Shown: positions 34,422-60,400 of the stretch, one piece after another
Layout of the letters: each line of letters starts with the position of its first letter
Numbering within the stretch: position 1 is the stretch's first letter
DNA from: Undaria pinnatifida
Lineage: Eukaryota; Sar; Phaeophyceae; Laminariales; Alariaceae
Length of the DNA: 64,000 bases
Direction: 5' to 3'
Assembly (NCBI GenBank): GCA_012845835.1
Contig: JABAKD010000030.1
Coordinates: forward strand, 8,593,805-8,657,804
Translations under genes and position numbers: made by a program
The notes under the pieces: generated by a model
The model's database searches: none
What the model saw: only the letters and a program-made list of their open reading frames with translations
What the model was told of the DNA's origin: nothing

Positions 34422-36711
34422 TAATCAATTGATCCACGGCGTAATGACCATTCCTGCAGCAATGAACAGCGGAATCCAGTTTTTTTTTTGCGGTGTGAAC
34501 GAATTTTTATTACCTTAAACTGGCGTAGAAAATGCCCTGCAACGTTTGATGGCATTAGGATTTCCAGGTGGTCAGACAAACAGTCGTACATACAGCTCGA
34601 CGGTTTCAGTGACAAACAACCGCAGCAAACTGAGGAATAGAATTTCGCCTTACGGCGTAGTCGAGGTCATGAAGGGTCTGGCTAAGATGCGTGCTACGAG
34701 AGAGGTGAACCACTTTTTTTCTGAAGGTCCCTCACTTTCGGAGCTTTAAGACCTCTCCCGAAAACTGATTTGGAGAAAAATAAAACTGCTACCGGACGAA
34801 ACTTTCCATGGCCTAGGTATACAACGAGAATCACCTAAAAAAATTCGTCTGTTTCCGACCATTTTGGGTTAAGGAGCCCCGTCATTCACAAACCATTTCA
34901 GACTCGAAAACTGCTACCTCCATCGTGGCACGAGTGAGTCCTAATTTCCTCGCCTCGGTCTGTAATGTGCCAAACAGCCACGAAACACACACCCTCTCGG
35001 CGAGGACGAGGTCTTTCGTTTACGCCCCAGTTTATCCTGGTCTCGAAAACAACGCTCCGGAGTGTGATGGTGCAAAGGTTTTGTGCGTGGTCCCGGCTGC
35101 TGTATATATTCCATGTTCTAATCACCTGCAAACACTTCTGCTTTTTTTCGTTTCGTATTTTTTAGCTCTTTCTTCGTGTTTCGCACTGGTTGGGCCCCAA
35201 TGTCTGGCGACGCCCGATAGAGGAGCTCCGCGGATCCAATCGTTGCGAGCCCTGCGGCACCACCATCGCCCCGTGAGCCGAGCTTGCAAGTTCCTCATGT
35301 ACAGATGTATTCACTCTTTCTGCCGAGATTCCATGCGAGACCTAAAAAAAATGAATATTTCCAAGTATGAGTGTTATAACAGTAGGGAAACTATACCACA
35401 TCAATAGACTATACTCTCAGCTTTGGTCGAAACTACACGGATAGGATCGGCAAGACGATCGCATGATGGTATTTTTTGGGATCAGCTTGGAGTAGGATGG
35501 GAGCCTGACGTAGAGTGAAGGTTCTAAGCGGGAGCAGGGCGGTCGAAGCTTGGTGTGGGATGAGAATACCGGAAACACGGCGGTCGACAGGACAGTAAGC
35601 AGGAATGTCTTGTGAAACACCGAGCTACCTCCGCTCCTGCAGTCCTATATTTTTATGATGCGTACTGGTACCTCGACCTTGCCGCTATCGAATCGGTCGC
35701 GTGTCGGTGCGGGCGTTTCGCAGTTGTCTCGGTAGCGGTAGGCGCGCGACCTACCGTACGTAGTAGATAGCATAACGACCTATTGGAGCGAATGTCGGTG
35801 CGAGCTTACCAAAATAAACAAAAAAACAACTCTTAGGAAGCAGCGCGCGGCCTCTTAATCACTCCGCGCAGTCTTATCCGGGTCCGCGTTTGTTAGAACG
35901 CCAGACACATGCCACCACGATATCAGGGGTACGCACATTTAGTCCAAAATGCTTCTGAGTGGTGATGCTCCCCAACCGAGGAAACACCGAACTCATCGTC
36001 GCGCTGCGATACGCAGTAGGAGCGGTATCCAAATTGTATGCAGAAAAAAGATCAGCGCGACGCCCGTCGTTCAAAAAATCACCATGAATACAGCGACGAA
36101 AACATCGAATCAAGCACGAAGAGCGCAGAATGCCAGGTCAGCCACGGAGGGCACAACCCACGATCGCTATATAGCATTATACCTTACCAGCATCTATTAA
36201 AGGCAAGGACGATACGAAACAGGTCAGGTCAAGGCAGGGTAGGCCCTTTATTTATAGTTTGCGCTCTCGGTACCCACCCCACCCACCACCCTGCTCGGCT
36301 GTAGATGCACCAACGCCCCCCGCGCCGTCGTTGGGAAGGTGTCCTCACTCCCCTCCCCCGTCTTTCCCTCTCCTGCAGCGAACGCCAGATACGCGCCTCT
36401 TTCCAACGGTACCGCACCCGTCCAACCGCAATCACCCCATGCAACCAACAGCACTCTAGGGAATGAACCTCAGCATTGCATCCTACACCCCTCCTTGTGA
36501 ATTCCGTAGGGATAGTGTTAGTAGTACGCACGTAGTGCCTGCGCCGTGTGCACAGGGGGTGCCAAAGGTCAAGCAAATAAATGTCGTAAGAAAAAAAAAA
36601 AAAAATCGCCCCTAGTAGCACGCAAGTAACGCCTGCGCCGTGACCGCAGAGGATGCCAAACGTGAAAAAAAGCGTCGTGCATTCGAACAATCGCCACGTC
36701 TCCTTCTTCTG
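34422..36711. other. Intergenic region between the duplication and TRAPPC4
   Basis: No gene is supported. A 160-codon frame at 34925-35407 (plus) and a 79-codon frame at 35874-36113 (minus) show no recognised domain. A roughly 70-bp unit (GCCTGCGCCGTG, GATGCCAAA) is repeated at 36516-36590 and 36612-36690, just beyond the TRAPPC4 stop codon, separated by an A-run. These lie in its probable 3' UTR. Confidence 0.45.
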
Positions 36712-48185
<11,474 letters not shown>

Positions 48186-48468
48186 CGAGGACAGCACGCA
48201 CGCAGCAGTGCAGAGATCTGGACAGAAAAAAACAGCCAGCCAGACGAGCAGCAGCAATGCAAGCTACACTGCAGCAGAGCACAAGCGGTGTGAATTGCTC
48301 TGAAAATATCCCCCCGCATCCCGAGACAATAATGCAACTGGAACACCGTCATTCGTCTCAAATCTCAAAGCTTTGATCTTACTTGTTGATGTACCAGGTG
48401 AAAAACCAGGTGTCAGCTAACGGTGTCATTTTTGCTTCTCTTCTGTGCCTACCAAGCCAACTGCAAAC
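48186..48468. promoter_or_regulatory. Shared 283-bp promoter region of TRAPPC4 and PP2C
   Basis: The start codons of the two divergent genes are separated by 283 bp. There is no obvious TATA box on either side. Two ACCAGGTG motifs lie at 48393 and 48404, near the PP2C side. Both 5' UTRs must fit here, so this is a likely bidirectional promoter. It is inferred from layout only. Confidence 0.55.
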
Positions 48469-51400
48469 ATGCAATCGATTGAACATGAAGAGCCTCTTCC
48501 TCCAGGGTACCCAAGCATCAGGTGTGTTCACACGTCGGTCTTCTGTGTTTTGCGGCAAATTCGCACGAGAGATCGGAATGCACACTTGCAGCTGAACCTG
48601 TTGTGGCTACGACTTGTTCTTGTTTTCGCTTATAATAACAGCCAAACGAGCCACCACGACGGTGTGCCCCATACGCTTGTTCTCGAGCTCGCGCGCGTTC
48701 GCCGTGCAGGCACACTCTCACGCCCAGACACATGGTGCCAATGTTTAATTAACCAACTTGTGGGTGGTGTCACTGCTGTCAGCACCATAGATCATATCAT
48801 GGCAAAACACCACGCTTTCCGAGCAAGGCCATGAGGTTCGATTTTCAAAAACATGCTGGCTTCAACTTCCACGTTCATAGGAAACACTCTTTCGGGACCC
48901 ACAGACCCACAGACACCCTACCAGGTACAACCACGATACAGTACCAAGAACGACGAGTGCTGCCTATCCTGCAGCTGTACCAAGAAGGACGATTGCGATT
49001 TTATCAAGCGTCTGGAGAGCTTACAGAAGTACAAGTATCACCATGCCGCGCGCGTGTCGCACAGCTAACTCTTTATGCTGCACTTCAGACACACACCCAA
49101 CCCACACACACTCGACCCCATCAGCAGAGGCTGCTGCGTCGTGTGACCGATGCTTTACACATGTTACCTGGTATTACGTACCAAAACCTCTTTTTTTTTC
49201 TTCTTTCCGCTCTGATGTTGTCCTATACTATTTTCAAGTAGTTTGTCCCCAACCTAACGGAGGTGCAGTCCTACGGTACAAAGTAAAAAGACTCCACGAT
49301 AATTGGTCGATGCTTCACAGGGCTGTTTATGTACGTACGTGGCCAGTGCAAGGTTCCACGTGCAAGGTTCCCCAGGCGGCGGCATGAGCATCCGTACTTT
49401 GACACCTACGACTAACCTGAGATGGAGCCCTATGCTACCGGTGCGTTGTTTGTTGCACACATGCCCCAGCAAAAGTCGGATCCCTCGTGTCAGCACAGCT
49501 GCTACATATGATAGCAGCGCCCCGCAGTGAATAGCAGTATGATGCTGAATAGGAGTTTTAGCATAAGTCGTGACTGGCCTCGTTTGCCTGCTCTTCAACG
49601 AAATCCACATGACATCAGAGGACCCGACACAGTAGTCAATCTTTGTACAAAATGGTTGTACTTAATAAAGTATTGTTTGTGCTGGCTTCCCTATCATTGG
49701 GTCGCTCGTTGCAGCTAGTGGACGTTACGTACAAGGTCCAACTGCTCTAGCCCCGTCCCTCACCTCAACACACCCTCCTCCTCTCGAATACGGGTGGTAT
49801 ATTCGTGGGAATGCCTATACTCCCCGTCAAGCTAACCTGCCTCGTTTTCTACAAATAAATACTTGGAAGCAACACATTTACGATTTGCAATTGTTGTTGT
49901 TGTTCTCATATTACCTCGCATAATCAAGTCCGTCGTCACAGGACAGGCTCCAGTCACTCTGGAGTTGAGGAATACCCCAGGGAAAAAACACAAACAGACC
50001 AAAGGTGGTACACGTATATATCACAGCTGACGCAATTTATGCCTCCACCAGAAACATATAAAAGTGAAATCGGGAGTCAGCCTACGATGTGCCAGGTCCA
50101 TACTGGTGCATACGTCTCACTACTCGCGCCTGGAAAACCGACTAAACCGCTTGCCACCCAATAAAGGCTACCACGTGTATATCGCACGTAGTACCTATAA
50201 CTACGCATACGCACGACAGACGTAAGTCAATTGGAAAAAAGAAACAAAGAAAAGAAAAGAAGATTAAGCATCCTTCCGTTGAAGGCTGATGCTGTCGCCA
50301 GGGGGAGGGGGGGGGGGGGGGGCGACAGCGATCATTTGTGCGACCATGAAAGCAGTGTGCGCGTGCCATGATGGAGGTAGTATAGCGCTTTTGGTACGTG
50401 ACGTTTCTGCCTGTCGAGGCTCCTCTAGTAACGACTACCTGGTACATACTCAATCAAAGGCATGTCCCACGGTGGAGAGCTGCACCAGCTTTTTTTCTGA
50501 GGCTTCTCAGCTGAGGGGCTCTATTGCTCACCCTAAAGCTGATTTTGAGCAAACAACGCATGTGTCATGTGCAAATCCGATGAACAACCCCATTGGCCTA
50601 TATATATCTACACAAAAGAAAAACTGCCCGAGGGTATTTCGACACAAGAATTACACTCCGGAATTTTTGGGTGGAGGAGCCCCTGCCATTCGGAAACAAA
50701 GTAATAGCTAAAACGTGCTACTGCTCTACCCTTATTACCCTTATCGTAGCACGCCTCTAAAATCGTTTGGGAAATTTCCGCTGTTTTGTGTGTTTTTGCG
50801 CTGGTTTTCGTCCTGTACTAGCCAAAATATCATGCCCGATACGCGTGCACGCAATTCGCGGGACTCTTCACCGGGTTGCACTTTTTTGTTTTGTTTCTTA
50901 AGAGTCAGTTGTTTGTGTAAGATACGGTGTTCCTCCAGTGAGGCCTGAGAAAAAAATGGCGCACCACTGCCTACGGCTGTTGCATGCTTCCATGTCGGGT
51001 ATTTGTGTACCATGGTAAGTAACCTACAGAGCTCAACGGAGAAGCCCTAGAAAAACGGATGCACCCCTACTATTTTGTAGCGTGGGTCAATCGTTGTTGG
51101 TGGTGCTGTTGTTACCCCCTGTTGCGTGAAATTGCGCGGTTTCAGGTCGGGCACATGCACAAGCGCTTCTCCGTTCTTGTGCAAGGAGCACCCGACGAAC
51201 GAGGACCGCGCGCTCGTGTACGATGACATGGTGAGTGAGACGGCGCGAATGCTATGATAATACCGTATGCACCTACAAGGTTCAACCTTCGGAGGGCGGG
51301 TGACGCAAGGTTGGTGATTTTCACATGTGAACTAGTCCTAGGAGCGTAGAATAAACAGAAACTTACTTAAGATGGGCGATCGATTTAGTACGCAGCCTGC

Positions 51401-54400
51401 AAAGATGAGTGTCGACCCTAAGTCGTCGAACTCACAGCTGACGCCGTTACAATATTTTTATTAAATAGTGCATCGAGTGTTATAGGCTTGAAAAATATAT
51501 CACCTGGAAGATGATTTGAGTTTTTCAGTATTGGCGGTAAGAGACGGTGGAGGCAGCAGCATCGCGTGTGTGTGCGAAAACGATACTATTATATAAAAAA
51601 ACTTTTTGGCCCACGAGTCCACAGCAATACAAGTAGTAGTGGTAGTCCACAGAGTCACAAACGACGAAAAATCTAGCAAACACATTAGAAATGCTCGGTC
51701 GAAATTACGCAACAAATTTGCTGAGCACGACAACTGTTGCCATCAGCGTTTAGTTTAGAAGAACACGGATTGGCGGTAGAGACGATTGAGGCAGCAGCAT
51801 CGCGCGTGTGTGCGAAAACGACATACTACCAGGTAATAATAACAAAACGTGGTGACCTACCAGTTCACGTGGTAGTCCACAGAATCACATACTGACCAAC
51901 GAAAAATCTATTTAGAAAAACATTAAAAAATGCTCTGTCGAAATCTCGCAACAAATTGACTGAGGACAACAACAACACGGTGGAAAACACGCAAAAGAAA
52001 GAGCAAACCAGCAGCAGCAGTACCCAGCAGCAGTGACGGCGGTGATGACGCGATGGCGGAGGCAGCAGCAGTGGTGTCCATCGTGTATGCGTGTAACAAA
52101 AAATATCTGAATGTTTTGGCCTATGATGGCAAGGCACTCTACGGCAATGAGTAAATAGAAAGCGTGCGTATGCATACTCGTTGGTCAGTGGTGGGCAGGC
52201 CGTCAAATACTCATACCAAGCAGCATTGGGAACACAACGTCAAGTTTTTAGGAACATAAGCAGAAGAAAGAAGCAATGGCGGAATCACCCAGCCGCCACT
52301 GCACCGCCGCCGCCGCTGCTGCTGTTGTTGTGTTGTTGTCAAATGATATTTTCTCGTTTTGTGTTCCAAACCTGTATCAGACACCTGGTATGTATGGCGT
52401 CAAGTCCGGTGAGGTTTTGAGCAGCTAGCTGAAGATAAAACAAAGGCCCGTCATCAGCAGTTGAGGCATTACAGTCTGTAGTTACAGTCCGTAGCCCAAA
52501 AATAAACCAAAGGCTCAACAGCACTTCAAGTTTAAAAGTCTATACAGCCCAAAACCGACCGGTTTATCGGTACAACATCTATCTACTGCTGCCACCGCTG
52601 CTGTGTTGCGAGCATTTTCTGAAAAATTACAAGAAACAAAGCACAAAGCACACGCGGCAGACGTATCGCGCAGCTTGCTACAGCCGAGTATCGGCCACTC
52701 AACCGGTCGAACTCATAACTGACATATTGAAGTATTTTTTTAAAAAAACAAATCTTCGAGATGTCTAGTGTTCACGGTGAAATGAATGTTCATGACAAGT
52801 CCAAAAGTGTACCAGATATCCAGAGAAACTGCTGTCGTTGCGGCCGACTAGTTACGCCTATCCCCCGAAATGTTTACCATGTGGGTACTACTCTGCGATG
52901 TCCTGCCCAACAGACCACTTGGCGTTAGCGGCGGCTGCCTGTTTTTCGTACATATTCTTACGGACGAAGAACAAAAAACTTACTAAGAACGGGCGACCGG
53001 TGTATTACGCAGCTTGCAAAGATGGTACGTACCGACCGTAAACTTGTCGAACTCACAGCTGACGCTGTTAGAATAATTATATAAAATACGGATAAAAATA
53101 ATTTGTCCGATTTCCTTTCGTAGATAGACATTACGTCGAAGAGGGAGCGGCGGCTACTGCCAAATGAGCGGTTGAGAGCAGGGCATCGAGCAGAACCCAC
53201 ATGGCAAGAATTTGTGGGTATAGTTGGGTGATTACGCGGAGGAAGAAGAGAGGGTTACAGCTTTATTGTTCAGCGACGGATTTTTTACATTGTATCTGAT
53301 AGTGGAGTATGCACCAAAGCGACACATCGCCGTCAGCGCGCAAAGTCAGGCGTTCCCGCTACATGATCGTTGCCTGATTGTGACATTAACCGAAACGGTA
53401 ATCTTGTTTTTCTTTTATTTGCTTTTTGTGGCCATCTGAGAATTGGCGGCAAGTAAACAGGCCGCAAGGAATTCGAGTTCAGTCCTCGCCATTTGATTTT
53501 AAAGCTGCGTAATGTGTTGTGCGGTGTGTGTCCTCTGGCTGAAAATTAAAGCTTAACCTGGTGGGCCTCGCGAGGGTAGAGCTAATATTGTTTTCGTTGT
53601 AGATGTACACACACCGAAGCACGCACCGCATCACACGCAGCTTGCAAACATGAGATTGGATGAAACCTTCGATCTCACAACAGAGAGGTATTTGTATTTG
53701 TTTCAATATACACCAAAGCGTTCCGAGTTGCGGATGCTCAGTCGGAAGTTTCTGCCGTAACGCTGTTTTGGGTGCACGATGTGTTTACTCCACGTGCCTT
53801 CTTTTCTTCTTGTTGTAATTGCACGATGTGTTTGCCCTAAAATGCTATAACACGCGCCTGCTTTTTTTGGCAGGTGTCAGCGTTGAAGCTGGCTCCGACC
53901 GGCACGCGCGGGCCGCTGGCGTCTCTGTTCGGAGTATTCGACGGGCATGGTGGTGACGGGGCGTCCAAGTTCGTGGCAAACCACATGCACCACTTGGTGA
54001 GTTATTCATATGAATATCCATACGTACAGCTAAACGTGTATCAGCTATGGCTAAACCACCTGTATCATTTGGTGCGCTCAACATGGGAACGTGCTTTCTG
54101 CTAAACTTTTGGTCAAGTCAGGCACAGCGGCAACATCGTTTCCCTGGTAGTGAATATAGCATGCAGACAACAGCAGTAGTAATGTGCGTGACTTTTGGCT
54201 CACCTGGAATACCAAGAAAAGGTGGCTCTTACGTTTCCACCCAACTGTGGAAACATAACGTCACTCGGCGACATGAAGTGAGCTTATAACTGAATGTTGT
54301 CCAGCCTCTCGGCCGTAAAAGTACTGTAGTTTGTTCGCTGTTGGTTGCCCTTGTTCCGGCTTTTGTCGTTTGCCTAGGGCGTGATCTACATCCCAACATC

Positions 54401-57400
54401 ACCCCCCCCCCCCCCCCCCCTCCGCCCCCCGTTTTGATGGCGCGAAGATAGGACACAGCGCGTTCTACGAGAGCATTGACTACCCGGCGGACGAGGCTCT
54501 GGCAAGCGCAGTGGAGGAAGGCATCGCGTCGGCCGAACAGGTGAAAAAAACTCACGCTTGCTCTCCACAGACCGCCGATACTGTTGGGGGGCAAGCGCCG
54601 GTGTGTCGCGAACCGTTCTCCCGCCTCCTCTCGCTCGCTTGCTCGCTTGCTTTGTGTGCAGCACGAAATATCGCATGCAACACTCTCCCCGCAGCCGTCA
54701 TGGTGATGCTAGCGAAGACCACGGTCGTAGCGTCCCGCCGCCGCCGCATCCGCCCTTCCATCCGCCCGCCCTTGTTCCTTCATATGTAGCACGTGTCTCA
54801 GCCGCCGCGGTAACACCAACAATGACCACGATTACCGTACGCTTTTTACCCCGCTACTCTTCACTCTCCTACTTCCAGTTTGCATCCGTATCGGTGCCCG
54901 TTTGTTATCGCCTATGTCCGTAAGTGAACGTTTTTCTACTGTCCGGACTCCAACGGTAGATCCTTTCGGTGATCCGAAGTGCCGGAATGGTCGGCTGGTA
55001 TCGGTCCGTTTCGATACAATTTCGCAAAATGCTTGGTGAGCGCGTAGGAGGAGGGTGTGTCCTCTTGCCGGACAAACAGATTAGCCGACTGGCGGACCGG
55101 CGGCCTCTTGGGGCCCCTGCCCCAACCAGAAGCTCGACACGTGATCCCTCCCGCGATGCGGCCTGATACCCTCCTAGCTAGAGGTGGCTCATATATAACA
55201 TCCTTTGCATTCGCTCCTATTTTTTATTCTTTACACCCGTGGTGATGTCGTTTCCCATTTCAGGCGTATACGGACTGGGCGAAGAAAGCGGGCGACACGT
55301 CCGGCTGCTGCGCTTGCGTAGTCGCCATCCGAGGCTCGGTGCTGTGTGCGGCGAACGTTGGGTGAGCTGATTAAGTTGGAACGTTGTGTACCGCCGCGAA
55401 CGTGTTTGTCTACTATACCCGCTTTGTCTTCCACCCGCGCAAGGCTGTGCCTTTGCACCGGTTTCCGCCCCAAGTCTGTGTTTTTTTGGGGGGGGGCAGG
55501 GGGGCTGTACCTAAGATGATGCATGGCCATAGCCTTTAAACCATAGACCCTCGCATCCCTACAATGCTCGGTTGGAGCACGTTGGGTTTTCACCGACCAG
55601 GCAAGCACTGCATACTTATGTGTTGCTTGCCTTAGTCGTTTGACCATTGACCACGTATGTCTTTCAAGACGGAGGACCGTTCCTTCTCCTAATAGAGACA
55701 CGTCTAATTAAAGGGGGGAGAGGTTCTCGAAAGAGGTTATGTTTTCTGCCGTCGCGGGTCGCGGGATGGCTCGCCAGTGTGCTCGCGAAAGCCGAGAAGA
55801 AAGGATGAAAGCGTTCGATGTCGCTCTTTGCAATGGTCAAGTGTGGCGTAGAAACACGACCTGCTTTCCTGCCGTACCGTCATGGTTTTCGGTTCGGTCT
55901 GTCTTATTTTGATTCGTTTCGTTTGAGGTGAAAAATTGGTTAGGTGGGTGGGAGAACTCGTCGACGTACTGAATCACGCGTTCACGTGACCCAGTAGGCT
56001 AGAGGGTAGTGCTATCCGACATATTGGCATTTTTTTCTTTGCTCGTGTGATGGGAGGGTAAGTCAACGCTTGCGGCTTGTCTTCTTTCCATTCTATCTTG
56101 GTGTCTGACATCCCATGCTCTGGTGTTGTACGGCTGCTGCTGCTCTCGTGTGTGCTTTGCGCAGGGACTGCCAAGCGATTCTCATCACGGACAAGGGGTC
56201 GCTCGTTTCGCTCTCCCGACGTGAGTTGTGACACGACCCGACAGGCCCTCGATTTTGTCCACGGTTTGAAGGGGGGCGAGATCGGTACCGTAGCGCATGT
56301 TGCCCTCGACGCCGTATATACCACAGCATATCAACCTCACGCTCTCAGTAAAAGATACTACGATGGCTGGCATCGGTTTAATATGTACAAGGCGCTTCGC
56401 TCCGCGGGAGGCATCCGCCCGCTACGCTAGCTCAAATAGAACAAAACGTGAAGCGGGACAGGGGTCCTTTTTTTACTCGGTGCAACTGACGACTTGCAAA
56501 TGCCAAGAGCTCCACGCTCCAGGAAAATAACCCGGACGTCGCAATGACGCGTGAAACACATCATCCGTACGAAAGAGAATGGGCGCGGAGAGAAGAGTAG
56601 TAGTGTTGCATCTTATTGAGTTCGAAATAAAGGCAGCTCTTTCGCGCATCAGCTATCCATGCGTAGTTGCTGCTTGTGGTTATATACATTTTGGGGTGGG
56701 GTAGATTTAGATATATTCGGTCGCTTTGAAAGCACAACAAGCTGTAGAAGATGCTCGACAACATGATGTGTCTCGGCAACTCTGTCTTCTTTTGCTTGCA
56801 TTGTCGAGCTGTGATTGGCACGTACTACGTGGTATGCTCCGTTGTGCTGAGCTGATGGCGCTGTGCCGAGCTGATTACGCTGTGCTGTGCTGTGCTTGCA
56901 GTAGATGGTCGACGACGAAATGTGCGAGCTCAGGAGCTGGTTGTGCTAGTTGTGTAATTTGAGCAGTAGCAGATAGATGCGTCAATAAACGTGTATTGTA
57001 CGTACGAAGCAGATAGATGCCTAAATAAACGTGTACTGCTGTACGTGCTAACCTAAACCTACCTCGTACTGGTAGGTTTACAATAAAGGGACGCGTAAAA
57101 AATGCTGGGAAAACAGCGAGCGGTAAATGTTCGACGACACAAACACAATGATACTAGATCTCGCCAGGAAGGTTCTCCGAGAAGGGGGTTTAGGCAGGCG
57201 TGTTCTGGTTGGGAGCGCTGAGAGCGAAGCAGGACCTTTTACTCAAGTGATTCCGAGACGAATTACTTGCCGAGAGAACGGCAAGTATGTTCATGTGGTA
57301 TGCATGTACAACGAAAACCGCAGCTTCTTTGGGTGTTTTAGTGGCCGTTCATGTAACATTCGTCCGATCTTTTGTATTTTGGCGGTTGTCTCGCTTGCTA

Positions 57401-60400
57401 CTAGTCGTATCACCTCGATCTCCTCTCTTTCGACAGGGTAGCCTAATGTTTTTTTGGGCTGTCTTGTATATGCCTCCGCTCCTTTGACTTTTTTTCCCCA
57501 TGCAGCACTTGACTCGTGCCCCCCTCCCACCTCGCGCTCAATGCCAACGATGTGTTTTTGTTGAGTTCTGCTGGCCGCTCATGCAACGTCTGTCCGACGT
57601 TTTTTCTGTTTTAGCGGCTCCGTTTCTTGCCGCTAGCTCCGATCTTCTCTCTTTCGAAAGGGTGGCGTCGTTTTACAACCTGTTGTTTGCGCCCCTCCGC
57701 TCCTTTGAGATTGTTTTTCGCGTACTTGACTCGTGTCCATGCCCCTCGCCTTTGTGTGCTTCCCATACTTGAGTTTTCGAGTATTTGACTCTCGTGCCCC
57801 CCCCCCCCCTCCCACTCCTGCTCCTCGCGTTCAATGCCAACAATGTATTTTTGTGTTTTGCTCTTTTCTTGGTCGAAGCACACCGCGCCACGGATAGTGA
57901 GGAAAAAGCGCGCATAAGACATAAAGGGGGAAGAGTGGTGCAGGGACGGGTGATGGGCGTGCTAGAGCCGTCGAGGGTCATCGGGGTAAGAAAATAAAGG
58001 ATGCTACAAGCTGGGCCGGCCAAGACGCTCAAAATAGACCAATATCGCTGTGCCCCGCTCAGTTTTACGAGTTCGGACCTGATTTTTTGACACGCGATTT
58101 AAAACAGGCTCGCCGAGACACTACTTGGCGAGCTCAAAAAACAAAATGAAAATCCGTTGACTTTTCGCCCATTTCATGATCATGGAAAACGTTTAGCAGG
58201 CCGTATGTCGGCAGTTTTTTTTTTTTTTTGAGCTCGCCAAGTACTGTTTTGGTGAGCTTGGTCCAAATCACGTGTCAAAAATTCAGGTCCTAACTTCAAA
58301 AATTGAGAGGTTCATGGCCAAGTTTCCACCGAAGTGCCTCTCCATACAAATTTACATATAATTCAGGAATTCATCCATAACTTTCGAACGAAAGTGACCC
58401 ATTAAATGAAAAGCATATGTCCCTACTCCTCGTCCCAATATGTACATGCCCAGAAATATTAAGCCAATTCCATCCACTTTGTATTTCGAGCAATTTTAGA
58501 AAAAGCAACACAAACAAATCATGAAAAAAAAATGCTCAAACTAGGAACCGTGAGTGGCAAAACATTTTTTTCGGCGCCAACTTCGTAGATTCTCAAGCAG
58601 GAGGGCTTAAAATGACCACTGCATCTGGCTGATTACGAGGATATGCTCAGTTTGCAGTGGGTCACTGTCGTTCAAAATATATGCCCGACTGACGTATTAT
58701 GGGTTTCTTGGCCGGCCCAGCTTTTATACCTTCTGCGAGCGAATTCGATTTTCTGTTTCACACCGCGTAAAAAAATAGTCATTTTTACGAGCGAATCCGA
58801 GTTTAGTTTACAACACGCACCAGCAAATAGTCATTTTTACGAGCGAATTCTCATATATAGACTATACTTCAACAAATAGTCATTTTTTTACGAGCGAATT
58901 ATTATACATACGGCGCCAAAAAATGGCAATTTTATGAGCAAACGTGAGTTTCTATTTCACGCAAGAGACAAACAATATCTGGTAGTTGTTGTTGTTTTCT
59001 CACATTAACTCTTGTCAAACATCTAGAGTCCGTGGTCACACAAAGGTGCTGGAGCCCTAGGAAGATCCGAAAAACCAAGTGAAATCAAAATTCGTCAGGG
59101 AAATACTACGTTATCCCGCCTAAAAACGCACGATACGGAAAAAGGCGCACAAGTGAAAAGGTCAAATGTGCCAACTGAACTCACATGGCCGCGGGTATCC
59201 ACTCAACTACAGCATAGAATTCCCCCGTCCCCACAACTAACCAACTCGCGGCCACAAACTTCAGCGGTTAGTATACTAACGTCGTCGTGTCCGTTTGGAT
59301 CTTCAATTTTTTTCGGTGAACAAGGACCCCGCTAGAAATCGCGTCGGTTTATATCTACGACTGACCGCGTTGTAGTCTCCGAAAAGACGGAAACCAGGAC
59401 CACCAAGTAGAACATAACACAGCACACACCAACGCGCACACGTTGACGACTGTTACAAGTATATAGCTGCGCGAGTCCCTAGCGACAGCTATAAACTATT
59501 TTTTGTTTTTTCGCGGTGCGGTGGCCTGGACGGGCGTTTCCCCCAAAAGAAGCCAGCCTGGGCGTGCAGGAAGAAGGGGGGGATTGGGGGGGGGGAGGAG
59601 GGGCGGGGGCGAGAACAGAGTGGTGATGCGGGAGGAGTGCTCAGTTGCTGATTTTGGTCCGAGCGCTGCTGAGCATGTACATGGCACCTATATTACGGTG
59701 AAGGGCCATAATGCCAAACGGGTGACTGGGGTATGTTCTGTGGCGATATGATAGGATTTTAGAGGTATGGTTTTGCTCGCGTGGGAGACCCACCATGCGG
59801 GAGTGTGACCCGCAACAACACTCAACTCTTAGCAGGATTGTCGATGTACAACAGTATAGCAATGCCCTTTCGCTTCCTTGCGTGATTGGCGTCTGCTGTT
59901 TTTCTTACGCTTTATTTGGTTGCGTTGTTGGCGCTGTTTTTTTGTCTGTTGCAGGACATTGACATCAAGCGGAGCTGGCCGGGTTGCGTCATCGCAGAGC
60001 CATACGTGTTGGTCCGGAGCTTGCCCTACACGCGAGGGCAGGTGCGATTGTCCGAATCCTTGTGCTTGTTTGGAGTTTCTAGTTTCTGTATTTAGTTGAC
60101 GTGTGCGCCCTTCGACCGATGAGCCTAAGGCTCTGTCGCGCGGCTCATTCTACTGCCGTGTCTGTCTATGCGTGTGTCGTTTTTCACAGTAAAACACGAT
60201 TCTCTGCTTGTTGACCTCTATGATACATACGGGGTTAATTGTTCTGCAAGTGTAAAACTAGTCTGTTGGCTGCAGACACAACGGGCTTTGATGTCTGCAC
60301 AGATCATAGTTTGTAACTTCCGGAGGTTCACTGCTAGTGTTGCTCGTGCACTCTTAACGCTAGCGGCGCCTGTTGCTTCTGACGATTTGTCCTTTTTTGG

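Noticed and set aside
48831..49241. Three overlapping open plus frames, one ending with a Cys-rich tail
   Set aside because: None has a recognised motif. Joining any of them to the first PP2C exon breaks or bypasses the good direct phase match to 51146. Kept only as a note on intron 1.
54378..54447. An earlier PP2C exon 4 acceptor at TGCCTAG (54377)
   Set aside because: It would read across the poly-C run and hit a stop in the PP2C frame; the acceptor at 54447 keeps phase 0.
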